Position numbers and translations under genes: made by a program
The notes under the pieces: generated by a model
The model's database searches: none
What the model saw: the letters and a program-made list of their open reading frames with translations, nothing else
What the model was told of the DNA's origin: nothing
Part shown: in pieces, positions 50,610-60,854 of the stretch
Numbering within the stretch: the first letter of the stretch is position 1
How the letters are laid out: every line of letters begins with the position of its first letter
Assembly: GCF_023159225.1 (NCBI RefSeq)
Contig: NC_063162.1
Coordinates: 92,456,380 to 92,520,379, forward strand
DNA from: Perognathus longimembris pacificus
Taxonomy: Eukaryota > Chordata > Mammalia > Rodentia > Heteromyidae
DNA length: 64,000 nucleotides
Reading direction: 5' to 3'

Positions 50610-50621
50610 GATGATGATAAT
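50577..50621 (+). repeat. (ATG)n trinucleotide repeat on a SINE tail
   Basis: About fourteen ATG units with one GTG variant lie directly at the 3' end of the preceding SINE. Confidence 0.95.
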
Positions 50622-50757
50622 TTCAAGCTATTTACAGCTGTATAAATTATACTTAATTGGCTTTCCAAGCCTTTCTAAAGGGATCCAAATTCTAAAATAT
50701 TTAGAATCTAATGGAAGATTTGGATGACTAACTGAAGCACAAAAATCTCATGTTTCT

Positions 50758-50976
50758 GGCTGAGTGCCAGTAGCTCACACCTGTAATCCTAGGTACTCAG
50801 GAGACTGAGAGCAGAGAATCATGGTTCAAAGACAGTCCAAGCAGGAAAGTCCATGAGACTCTCATCTCCAACTCATCACCAGAAAACTGGAGTGGCGCTG
50901 TGGTTCAAGTGGTAGAGTTCTATCCTTGAGCTGAAGAGCTCAGAGACAGGCCCCGAGTTCAAACCCCATGGACAAC
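50758..50976 (+). repeat. Composite B1/ID SINE
   Basis: A near full-length copy: GTGCCAGTAGCTCACACCTG, GTACTCAGGAGACTGAGAG, GGCGCTGTGGTTCAAGTGGT and CCGAGTTCAAACCCC. Confidence 0.93.
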
Positions 50977-52229
50977 AAAAAATTAAAATTAAAACATCTT
51001 GTGTCTCTGTTATAAAACTTGATATCCTGTTTAAAACTGCAGTTCTTTCACCTATACAATATACAGATTATCACTTTCCTCTAACAATTATGTAGAGAAA
51101 CTAAGCTTGTGATATACAAGCATCACAGATCTCTATAGAATGTGACAATTTTTGCAAGTGTGTAGTGAGATTTGGAAATGCGGACTGGTGGATGACAAAT
51201 GTTAAGCGTCTACATGGTCTAGTATGAAATGTTAGCTCATTTGCAGCCTAGTGGCTCATTTTGTTCTCCCAGAAACAATTCATAATCAGTGAGGAGAGCT
51301 ACAACTCCCAAGAGAAATGCAGAATTCACGGGTGCTTTGCTGACTTCCTCCAGGCAACCTCCGAAGAGAGAAGCAAAAGCACTGTTAGAGGGAGATGGAA
51401 GGTGGCCCAGGCTGAGTCAGCATTTGTCCTTGAACCAAGACATTCCAGAAGGGTAGGGAGTCAGCAATAAGAGGAGGGAAGGCATAGGGAGCACTTGGAG
51501 GAAAAGAAAGTATCATGTACTGACGCTGGGTCTCCTGAGTATATCAGTAATAAATTGGCTTTCTGCCAGAACATTTCTTTCTCTCCTCCAGGTAATAAAG
51601 GAAACAGTACATTAAAGTGTTTTGTGGACTATGGACAATTGGGAAAATTACACATTTGTTAGAACAGTGCAGTATATATTAAAAGTTAAGGTCTTTTATT
51701 CCAACAGGAGTACTAGCTATACAGTCAACAGAAATGTAACCCTCAGTAAAATTTTATACTTTTTGAGCCAGCTAATGTTTCTAAACTAAGAGAAACAAAT
51801 GTTTCCTTTGATTTCCCTGGTATAATATAACTGGATATAATTATTTACCAAATATACAGGATAAGAATGTTTAAGTTCAAATTTAATTTTAAAGTTTTAA
51901 GTTCTTCCACTTGAGTATGAAGCTGGAATGCCAACCAAAGAAGAAATTAGTGCAGAATAGATGAGACATTTTAATGAGATAGAATGGTCTGTGTGAGCTA
52001 ACTTCAGGAGATGTCTGAGGAAATAAAGGCCACGTTGCCATCTTCTTTCACAAATCTGTGAGCTGCTGAAGAGACACAGTTTTAGCTCCTTCTTAGTATT
52101 TCCTAGAAAAAGAAATAAATCCAACCAACTTTTAAAAACCTCATCATTTTCTATAAAATGCACTACTGTTAAAAACTAGAAAGTACAGAGGCAAAGAATG
52201 GAGGAGTGGGAAAACAAACTTTGCTAACT
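50977..52229. other. Unique block, no gene assigned
   Basis: A 69-codon plus frame (51261-51470) and a strong plus acceptor at 51591 are present. Neither gives a recognised protein. Confidence 0.4.
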
Positions 52230-52312
52230 TTTCTCACTATATTCAAACCTTTTCTTAATATATTCAAAAGAAACCATACTATATTCAAAAGAAACCTTTT
52301 CTTACTATATTC
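52230..52312. repeat. Degenerate minisatellite, about four units of 22-26 bp
   Basis: Units built on ACTATATTCAAAAGAAACC with or without TTTTCTT are repeated in tandem with small length differences. Confidence 0.88.
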
Positions 52313-53614
52313 AAAAGAGATGACACCACTCTCACCTATGAAATAGGCTATTTTAGAATATGTTTAATAAAGTAAAAATTTGCCTGAATGTATGGCACGT
52401 TACATACTCATACCAGACGAGGATAATTCATCTGCCACATTTCCAACATGACAGTCAATCTGTCAACCAAGAATTATGGACACAGAAAGGTTCTGCTGTG
52501 AGACTAAATAACTACACTTGAAGAAAGGACGTTAGCCCTTGAAAAGTCAACACTTATTGGTGCAGCAAGACAAATAAACAATTGTTAGCAGGATAGTACT
52601 GCAATAACATTGAAATTAATGGCATCAAGATTCTTATAGGAACTAAAGCAAAGAAATTATTCTCTCAAGAAGAACATCAAAAACTTTTAAAAGGAGATAA
52701 CAAAAAAGTAGACCTTGAAAGATATAAAGAACACATTAGGTTAAAATGGCAGTGAGGACATGCACATTGGGACAAGAGGCATACAGAAGGGAATGGGTGT
52801 CTTAAGCTTATAGCAAATGGGGAGAAACTTGGCTAAAAATGTTTGAATGTTTTAGGAAAGCAGGAGAGAAGCTTAAAGAAAGGATAGCAAGTCAGGAGTC
52901 CCATATGTGTTTCGAGATTAGAGAAAATAAAGAGAGGATGCTAAATGCATGACTAATGAAGTCACACTAAATGACTGATAGAATGTGGAAGAGCAGAGAA
53001 ATAACTTGAAAAGGCCCCTTGTATAAATGAGGAAAATGATGGGATACAGGAAATTGGCTGGGTTAGAGAAATGAGGAATTTTCTTCAGAACTGTTGGAAA
53101 GTAGTTAGCAAATGAGGAGTATACATCAGACTAAAATCATTTTTTAAACTGGCAACACAATTCAATCTAAAAAAGTGTAAGACCTTTCTTAAAACAATCT
53201 AGAAAAAGAAGAGTCAAGGACAAAGAAGCAAAGCCTTTATCAGAGTTTGAGAGATTAGATGAAAGAAGGTTTACCCTGTTTCTACCTAAGTCAGGAAGAG
53301 GTAGCCAAGAAATTAACAACATGCTGGGGTATCTGAAATAGCACTGGAAACTTCCTTTGACTACTTACTATACAGTTTAAAAAATGAATGACAAGAATGT
53401 AAAACAGGTACCGTCTCAAGGTATATGTACTAGTGAGAGGTGGGAGGGAGAAAAGAGAGAATGAAGAAGGGTCAGTATGTCACAATAGTTTAAGTACACA
53501 TGTGAAAACAATGTGTGCTTAACAATGAAAGTTGTTTAAATGGGTTTGAGAAAGGGAGAGGGGAGGAGTTGGGGTGAGTCTGGTCAAGGGACATTGTCAA
53601 AATGAAATCTCCAT
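52313..53614. other. Unique AT-rich block, no gene seen
   Basis: No recognised repeat or exon. Confidence 0.45.
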
Positions 53615-53785
53615 GAATACCAGTGGAGGATACCTATAGTTGTAGCTACTCAAAACTCTGAGACCTGCAGGACTGAATTCCAAGCCAAGCCAGGCTGAAA
53701 AGTCCACAAAAGCCATCTTCAATTAATCAGCAAAATGCTGGCCTACTTGCATGACTCAAGTGGTGGAGCCACTTAAAAAAAAAGA
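53615..53785 (+). repeat. Composite B1/ID SINE, left part (split by an L1 tail)
   Basis: GTGGAGGATACCTATAGTTG, GTAGCTACTCAAAACTCTGA, the linker CATCTTCAATTAATCAGC and GACTCAAGTGGTGGAGC follow the family up to the middle of the ID-like half. An L1-derived segment then interrupts it. The remainder of the SINE resumes at 54283. Confidence 0.8.
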
Positions 53786-54282
53786 GGATCACAAGAGCCT
53801 AATAGCTGTGCCCCTATGAATGCATAAGATAATGCTAAGTGAAATGAACTCCATGTTATGGAAACGAGTATTATATCACTGTTGTAATCACTTTCAACAT
53901 GCCATGTGAATCCGTAGCTTCTATTGTTGATGATCCTCTTGTATCCCCTTCCTGTGGTTGTACCCGCACTATCACTGTATCTTATCTGAGTACATTGGAA
54001 ACTGTATATACTGGTATTAGAACTAGGAAAGTGAAAGGGAATACCAAAATCAAGAGACACAGGATAAAAAGACAAACGACTACAAAAGCAATACTTGCAA
54101 AACTGTTTGGTGTAAACCAACTGAAAAACTCATAGGAGGAGAGGGCAAGGGGGAGGGGGAGGGGGGATTGAGGAAGGAGGTAACAAAGAGTACAAGAAAT
54201 GTACCCAAGGCCTAATATATGAACCTGTAACCTCTCTGTACATCACTTTGACAATTAGTAAGAAAAACATTAGTAAGTTACC
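53786..54282 (+). repeat. 5'-truncated L1 3' end inserted in a SINE
   Basis: About 500 bp begins GGATCACAAGAGCCTAATAG and contains GCTAAGTGAAATGAACTCCA. It carries a G-rich polypurine tract (54141-54178), a hallmark of mammalian L1 3' UTRs, then ACCTCTCTGTACATCACTTT and an A run. The A-rich direct repeats on either side (53775-53785 and 54283-54299) fit a target-site duplication at an A-rich target. The same tail, reversed, appears at 56885-57060. The L1 assignment rests on structure and known L1 3' UTR properties; no reverse transcriptase is present. Confidence 0.7.
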
Positions 54283-54345
54283 AAAAAAAAAAAAAGAAAG
54301 CCAAGTAAGAGCAGAAGCCCCGAGTTCAAGCTCTGGTACCAATAT
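54283..54345 (+). repeat. Composite B1/ID SINE, right part (split by an L1 tail)
   Basis: After the A run the SINE resumes with AAAGCCAAGTAAGAGCAGAA and CCCGAGTTCAAGCTCTGGTA, completing the ID-like half begun at 53615. Confidence 0.82.
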
Positions 54346-55744
54346 CACCACATATACTCAAAGGTGAATCCCCTTGTACAACTAATTGATGTTAATAAAA
54401 ATGTGGAAAAAAGAAAGAAAATGATCTTAGATCAAGACAGGACATCACAAAGAAACCTTGCTAGGTCACTGGAGACAGAAAGCAAGTGCAGGAGATTATG
54501 GTCACATAAAACATTGTTTTATTATCCTCTCTACTTTGGTGTGATTTTGAAAATGTCCTTAAGTTTTAATAAATGGGATTGGGAATTGAGGATATGCAAA
54601 TGAATAGAGGAAAAGAAGTAGTACTTACAGGGCTAGCAGTATTCACTAGTGGACAAGTCTATATTATTTTAATGTTATTAAAATATTTAGACATCTTTAA
54701 TGTAAATATATAGGTAGATATACACATATATAAATGTATATATATGACAGAAACACTTCCTCAAAGATGTATAGATTATTTTAGTGTTTTATAATGGATG
54801 TCAATATGCATAAACCAAGAAACACAGGCACTAATCTTCCTAAAGTTCCTTTAAATACCCCACTAATAATTAACTACTGACTCAAGATAGCCACATTTAT
54901 TAACACTAAAGATATTTATACCTAAAAGAAAAAAAATGAGTTTTTTCCACTCATTATGTAGATAGACTCAACACACTACTTTCTTTTCCTCAAATGCAGG
55001 TGAAACTCAATTTATAAACATTTTTTCCCTTGAATTTCGACTGCCTCCTAATGTCTCTGTATTCATTGAAACCTTCTCCAACCTCCCTGGAACAGCCAGA
55101 ATGATCTGCTCAAAAAGTTAAATCAGATGATGTCACTGACTTTTTTTATGCCCTTTAAGACCATTGTTCTACCTAGAAACAACCCAATCTCCTCTCAAAG
55201 ACCTTTTGGTCTAGGCCCCTCACCTTTCCAGGTACCTCTTGGCCCACTTCTTCATTCATAGGAAGACACTGTGATATATATTCAGTTCTTATAGATAACA
55301 TCTAGCATACAACCAGTGTGAAATCAAAGTTAATTGCAAGAAACAAAGGAAGAGGGAAAGAAGTAATGATGAATAGTAAGGGATAAAATTTAATTTAACT
55401 GCTCATTTCCCTCAAATGCACTTTTTAAGTTAATGTGCTATGAGGTCTTTTCTCTAATTTGTACTTATTATGTATACCTTTCCCTAAACATGGATATATA
55501 GAAAGAATATCAATATCAAAGTGAAGAAAAGTCTAAAGTGATTTCAGATTGCCTTACTGAAATTGCTTTCAATAGAAATGAGAGAGAACAACCCATTTCT
55601 TAACCTACAGATGGTAATTAGTTTATGCTCTGAACATTATTTGTTGCCTTCTACTGATGTAAGACTGATAATAAATAAATAACTGAAAAGAAGAATAAGA
55701 AAAAATAAGCCAGGATGTTAGGTTACAATGTTAAAAATCCTTAC
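54346..55744. other. Unique AT-rich block, no gene seen
   Basis: There is a TA-rich stretch near 54700-54745. No recognised repeat or exon otherwise. Confidence 0.45.
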
Positions 55745-56290
55745 AGAGTTTTTATTATTTTTTATTTAATTTAAAGTAATCTTTAAGCAGTTGTATAAAG
55801 GAGTTATCATTTAACAAAGCAGTTTATGAATACGATGAATCTTGATCAATGTCACCCCTTCAACTCTCACTCATCCCCTATCTATCTTCTTCTTCTTAAG
55901 TTTTTAAGATATACATTGGGTTATTGTCTGTATTTTTTCCCTCCTCTCCTCTTCATTTCACTACCTATTTCTCTTTAACCCCATCCACCCCTTTCAAGTA
56001 TACCAGCTTCTTGGTGTTTATTTTGTTGAACATTGACTTTCTAAGGAATTATACTATTTGAGTTCTCTGTTGAAACTATTATATTTCAGTTAACACATTT
56101 CTATACACTTGCATGCCACCCAACATATTCACTTATAAGTCTATAAGGGAGATCTACCTTCTACTTATAAGGGAAAGCATGCATTCTTTGTCTGTGGGGA
56201 TTACTTCACTTAACAGGGTTTTAATGTCCTGAATATCTGATTACTCATAGGTTGGAAACACTGGCACTGGATTGTTTTGGGCAGAATCTT
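55745..56290 (-). repeat. L1 3'-end region, reversed
   Basis: AAGCAGTTGTATAAAGGAGT, AACAAAGCAGTTTATGAATA and TCTTGATCAATGTCACCCCT are the reverse of the recurrent L1-like tail. Beyond it, GGGGATTACTTCACTTAACA recalls an L1 3' UTR or ORF2-end segment. It is longer than the other copies. Confidence 0.6.
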
Positions 56291-56884
56291 ATTCTTCCAA
56301 TATAGTCCTGTAAATTGACAAGACTTTGGGATTTTTTTTTTATCACCATCTCCTGAGCATCTCTTTTTCCCTGTGTGTAAATACTTGCTTTATTTTATAA
56401 TAGACTTTCTTCTTTTAGCCAAAGTGCAGAAGTTGTAAAAGTCCCAATGCAATTGCTCTGCTTCTCTCTGGACAGTATGCCAGAAGACGTCCAGGACCAA
56501 AATAGAGATGAAAGAGAACAGAGATGGAAGAGAGCAGCTAGAAGAAGAATCTGAAAAGGAAGGTCCTCCCTGAAAGGGAAGGTGAACAGAAGCAATGTGG
56601 TCTTCCTTGTGTCAGGTTCTGAGAAAGGAAGACCACATTGTAGTAGTTTTCTCTAAACTACTTGACTTTCAAATAAAACACGTGTGCTGCCCTCTAGGGG
56701 CCACACAGAACCTGAGCACTCTAAAAAGGAAGCTGTTGCCTAGGGGAGATAAGGCTGGTCTTCAGTTTTTCTGACTTCATGTTAGGTTTTCACTTTAATC
56801 TTAAAAAAGCAAACAAATATCACACAGAGAAAATTCTGAATTTTATTCCAACATAGTTATATCTGAAAACGCAATTCTGGATAT

Positions 56885-57060
56885 TTTTAAAAATTTTATT
56901 TATTTCTTCATTGTCAAAGTGATGTACAGATGGGTTATAGTTTTATGAAACCTAAGGCAGTGCATAAATTTCTAATCCAACTTGTTACCTCCTCTCTCAT
57001 TCCCCCCCTTTCCTCCTCCCCATTTCCCCCCATGAGTTGTACAGTTTTTTTATAGCATAT
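56885..57060 (-). repeat. L1 3'-UTR tail, left part (split by an ID dimer)
   Basis: ATTGTCAAAGTGATGTACAG, GGGTTATAGTTTTATGAAAC, ACTTGTTACCTCCTCTCTCA and a C-rich tract are the reverse complement of the L1 tail seen intact at 54140-54280. The element is interrupted by a SINE and resumes at 57302. Confidence 0.75.
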
Positions 57061-57067
57061 AGTTTTT
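57054..57067. repeat. Target-site duplication, left copy
   Basis: AGCATATAGTTTTT, identical to 57302-57315, flanks the ID dimer. Confidence 0.93.
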
Positions 57068-57301
57068 TTTGTTTTTTTTTTTGTTTTTGTTTTTGTTTTT
57101 GTTTTTTTGGCCAGTCCTGGGCCTTGGACTCAGGGCCTGAGCACTGTCCCTGGCTTCTTCCCGCTCAAGGCTAGCACTCTGCCACTTGAGCCACAGCGCC
57201 GCTTCTGGCCGTTTTCTGTATATGTGGTGCTGGGGAATCGAACCTAGGGCCTCGTGTATCCGAGGCAGGCATTCTTGCCACTAGGCTATATCCCCAGCCC
57301 C
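57068..57301 (-). repeat. Young ID-dimer SINE (IDL-Geo type)
   Basis: A T-rich tail of TTTTTG units is followed by GGCCAGTCCTGGGCCTTGG, CTTGAGCCACAGCGCCGCTT and TGGGGAATCGAACCTAGGGC; the minus-strand B box GGTTCGATTCC lies at 57234-57244. Perfect 14-bp target-site duplications on both sides date it as later than the L1 tail it splits. It is the best-preserved dimer in the window. Confidence 0.95.
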
Positions 57302-57315
57302 AGCATATAGTTTTT
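57302..57315. repeat. Target-site duplication, right copy
   Basis: AGCATATAGTTTTT, exact match to 57054-57067. Confidence 0.93.
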
Positions 57316-57430
57316 ATAAGTATTGCTGTTGCATTGGTTTGTCTTTTATCCTTTGTCTCTCCATTTTCATATTCCCTTTCCCTTCCCTGGTTCCTAGTTT
57401 TATTTTTTAGTGTGCATTTTAAAACCACTT
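57302..57430 (-). repeat. L1 3'-UTR tail, right part
   Basis: After the SINE the reversed L1-like sequence continues (GTTGCATTGGTTTGTCTTTT, TTCCCTTTCCCTTCCC). This corresponds to the segment upstream of the G-rich tract in the copy at 53786. Confidence 0.65.
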
Positions 57431-58370
57431 TCTTGTGATATACTTACATAAATTTAGCTACACATTAATGGCACAATCCAACATTTCCTTCAGTATAATG
57501 AAAGCAGAGTGTCTAAGTATTACCACAATCCAGTTTAAAAATCTTCTGACTGCCCCCAAGAAAATCTGCCCATCCACAGATAATATCCATTCTAGCCCCA
57601 GCCCATGGAAAACCACAAAACGATTTTATACCTTTATGCATTTGACTCATCTCATATTTTAAATGCAGAAGTCTGAAAGATAAACACTGGAACACAGCAT
57701 CAAAACAATTCCAGTCTTGCTGAGTTTCTCCTTTAACACAGACTCCTTAAATTAATGGCAAGAAATGTGGTTAATTCCCTGACCAAACCAAATCTTTAGG
57801 AGAAAGGATTTTAAGTGTTTATTAGCTCCCAGCACTTCACACAGTGTATATTTAACCTTCTTCAGCTTTAACACCTATATGACCTCTGGTCCCATCATCT
57901 TGTAGGAGATTAACCATGGGAATACTTCCAGCCAATATATTAACAGTCCATTGCAAAATCCAGTTGTACATCTCAAGGTTTATAGAGGATTCATAGTGTT
58001 AGTATTTGCCCTCTTGGCTGCTAAGAAACACATTTTTCATTGAATATTCAAAAGAATCTAAATATTGCTATCTTTACTAATGAGCTTAAAATAAAATGTC
58101 CAGGGTGAAAGTGTCACAAATAGCTTCTTCCTGGAGGTGCCATATAGACGCTCTGTTAAAAAGGAAGCTTCCAGACTCTTGAGAGGTTGAGTCAAGGGCT
58201 CTAAACAATCCTTTGGAGTAAAAATCAGCTCATATGTTTCCTCTGATACCTGGGACAAGATGCTCAGCACTCAGCTTCCTGTACTCCATATGTGATATAG
58301 TATAAAGACAGTATAAAGACATATAAGGACCACAGTGACTACCTACAAAGATCTGAAAGTTACGTTGCCA
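57431..58370. other. Unique sequence, no gene seen
   Basis: No recognised repeat or convincing exon. Confidence 0.45.
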
Positions 58371-58494
58371 ATTATTATCATTATTATCATAATAATCCTG
58401 AATACGTCATTTTATTATGAGCATCTTATAAAATGATGATGATTCTCATCATCATCATCGTCATCATCATCATCATTGTCGTCATCATCATGGA
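58371..58494. repeat. (ATT)n/(ATC)n compound trinucleotide repeat
   Basis: Imperfect ATT/ATC units occur in two blocks, the second CATCAT-rich with CGT variants. Between them ATGATGATG opposes CATCATCAT, giving hairpin potential. Confidence 0.92.
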
Positions 58495-58497
58495 TCT

Positions 58498-58815
58498 GTG
58501 ACTGGCAGTTGGAAAGCAGCTGTCAATAACCAAACTAAAGTCATTCAACCCATTTACAATTACTTGTATGTTATCCATGATAACATCCATCATTTCCAAG
58601 CCCAAGGACTAAACCCAGAAGAACTCAATGGTTGGTTTCAAACTAGATATCGAGGCATATGGGAGTTCCTGTGCCATCAAACGCTTTCTGGAAAGGTTTA
58701 TCTGTTGCTGGCTTTGTTCCTAGGGGACACTGCTCTCCCTGCATTCAAAAGAGGAATGCTGTTTCACAGAGGTCAGATCTTGGGGGCCACAGAAAGGCAG
58801 AAGAAGAAAAAATGA
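58498..58815 (+). other. 105-codon open frame, unassigned
   Basis: An open frame of normal composition directly follows the trinucleotide repeat. Its product contains YNYLYVIHDNIHHFQ, and a hydrophobic VYLLLALFLGDTALP stretch. I do not recognise a family, and there is no Kozak-like start or splice boundary that I trust. It may be chance in a repeat-free, possibly conserved block. Confidence 0.2.
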
Positions 58816-59761
58816 AAGTCTGAATGAGTAAAATAAAACGAATCATACTAGGCAGAGCAAAAATAATGCAGACATTAATACTTCGATATTTAGATTCCCT
58901 TTTTTTCTAGGCATTTTACACTTTAAAGTGTTTCAAAATTAGGAACAGTGTGCATCTCTGTGAATCAAAACCAGGGGAGAGTCAAACCACTATAATTAAT
59001 GTACTTAGGCCTGCTGACTCACCTCTACTAAACACAGTCTCTAAAAGCCCAAATCTGCACACTAATTGCGATTAATGTTTCTCTTCTTTCAAGCACCATG
59101 AAGCAGTTTTATAAACACCAAAGTGTGTTAACTTAAACAAAATGTAAGAAACCATTTTTTTTCTTGGTGTTAAAGCTCAGTCTGCATATTTTCATTATTG
59201 CATAATGGTTACCTTTAGCCATAAACTACAAGGTCATAGTAAGGTCATAACGAAGTGGCAAATGTAATAAATGAGAGGAAAGGTAACTAGAGACTATATT
59301 TAAGATGGTTTTCCCCTCTGGCTAGTTTAATGAATGTTCTGTTCGTATAGTTCATTGACTTGGCATAATTTAAAATAGGTTTCCAATTTAAATCATTCTC
59401 TAACTCTTGCAACAAAATATTTACTTTAATTTTTTTCATTTTAGAGTTTTTTTTTTCCTTTCCAGGATTTTCTACTTCCAATTGATGAAATTTAACTTAA
59501 AGTCAAAATCCATTCTTGCTTTAGAACATGCATGAACCATAATCAAACTAGCAGAATGCAAAACAAGTCACTGCTCAGACTGCAGATTATCATTTAAATA
59601 AACAAAGAAACATAAAAGAGTAAGTCCATGCCTTTTGTGCTTCTAACACGTGTACCTGCTATTTCTAGCTGTGGTAATCTAATACCATGTTCATAATTTA
59701 AAGTTGTTTACCTGTTACTTTGTTAATAAAACACAAATAGCCTGAGCTCCTTCATATCCAA

Positions 59762-59900
59762 ATGTACTGGTCCTGTAGGAAGAAGGCCGGGTCTTGTGCT
59801 GTGATTTGCATGTATGTTCCGTCAATACCCAAGATACAGCAAATAATGTCATCAATTTCCTCCAATTACCTCATAAAAGACTCAATTGCACTGTGGGAAT
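59762..59900 (-). pseudogene. Possible decayed Harbinger-type transposase fragment
   Basis: The minus strand encodes CCILGIDGTYMQITAQ within about 30 open codons. The IDGT-hydrophobic-x-I motif resembles the GxIDGTHIxI segment of PIF/Harbinger (DDE_Tnp_4) transposases, including HARBI1 relatives. Just upstream another frame reads AIESFMR, so a frameshift would be needed, as expected of a relic. The match is short and from memory, and chance similarity is quite possible. Confidence 0.2.
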
Positions 59901-60186
59901 AAAAAGGTTGCGACAGTAGCTTTCAGATCACTCAACAGCAAGAATCGGCATTAGTAACTATCCTCAGAGGCACAGAGGGAGAGAAAAAAAAAGTCATTTA
60001 CTCAGCATTCTTTACTTCTTTGTGGTATAATAAAGGAAATCTCATGACTTAAGGCTGAAATGTTGTTTTGCTCACAAGGAAAGTCTTTCATGACCTACAC
60101 ACGTTTTTGTGACGCCTGGTGTTAGAAGGATCTTAGTCTTCCTTTTATATTGTATCCTCCTGCTGAAAGCAAGGCTTCTTTGCTGG

Positions 60187-60220
60187 GTGGGCGGGGGCGG
60201 GGGAGAGAGGTGGGGGAGGA
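60187..60220 (+). other. G-rich tract with quadruplex potential
   Basis: GGGTGGGCGGGGGCGGGGG followed by GGTGGGGGAGG provides at least four runs of three or more G with short loops. It lies about 20 bp downstream (minus sense) of the 60242 candidate donor. Confidence 0.8.
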
Positions 60221-60241
60221 TCCCAATATTACTTTACTTAC

Positions 60242-60312
60242 TTCGGAGACATCAAATATCCCCAGTCTCATGGCTGTATAAATAAGTTTCTCTGCACAAG
60301 AGTTAGCGAGTG
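60242..60312 (-). CDS. Candidate internal coding exon, gene unknown
   Basis: On the minus strand a good acceptor (TGTTATTTTCTTCAG) and a consensus donor (GAA/GTAAGT) enclose 71 nt with a single open frame. It completes a split codon with CA and then reads 23 codons, including AEKLIYTAMRLGIFDVSE, ending in phase 0. The composition (charged residues, aromatic and branched aliphatics) is coding-like, and both splice signals are strong. The phase-0 end would fit the phase-0 start of the 10717 candidate, though 49 kb away. I cannot name the protein. Confidence 0.33.
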
Positions 60313-60854
60313 CTGAAGAAAATAACATTTATGTGCCTCTCTCACCATGGAGGGTCATGGAGGGCTAATTAAGCATTCTTTCTTTGGCTTGATTACATAA
60401 AGAGTTGGTTTTGTAATACAATAGCACGGCAGTATGGTTATGAGAGAAACCTTAGCTGCTATGACAAATCCAATAACTATAAGGGTATTTGTTCATAAAA
60501 GTAAAGCATTTCTCAAAATATTCTGCTGATTTGTTAAGGTAAGGGGAGATATCTGGCTGGCCGCAGGGCTGACTTTCTAGAAGACCCCAAAGAGGCTGTC
60601 AAAAGAGGTGGTTCGAATATACAGATGTGTATTTTCAAGTAAAACAGAGGCCAAAACAAGGATCAAAAGTTGAGGCACTGGAGTTACCTAAAGGAAAGGG
60701 GGAGGTCGGGGTAGGGGGTCGACAAGCATCAGAGCCTCAGTTGGCTAGGTGTCTGTGCACCCAGTTTCACGAACTCCTGACATTCTCCAGGAGATGATGC
60801 TAAAATCTGTGGTCACTTTTCCCTAATCAAGGATGCTAACCACTCCACCAAAAA

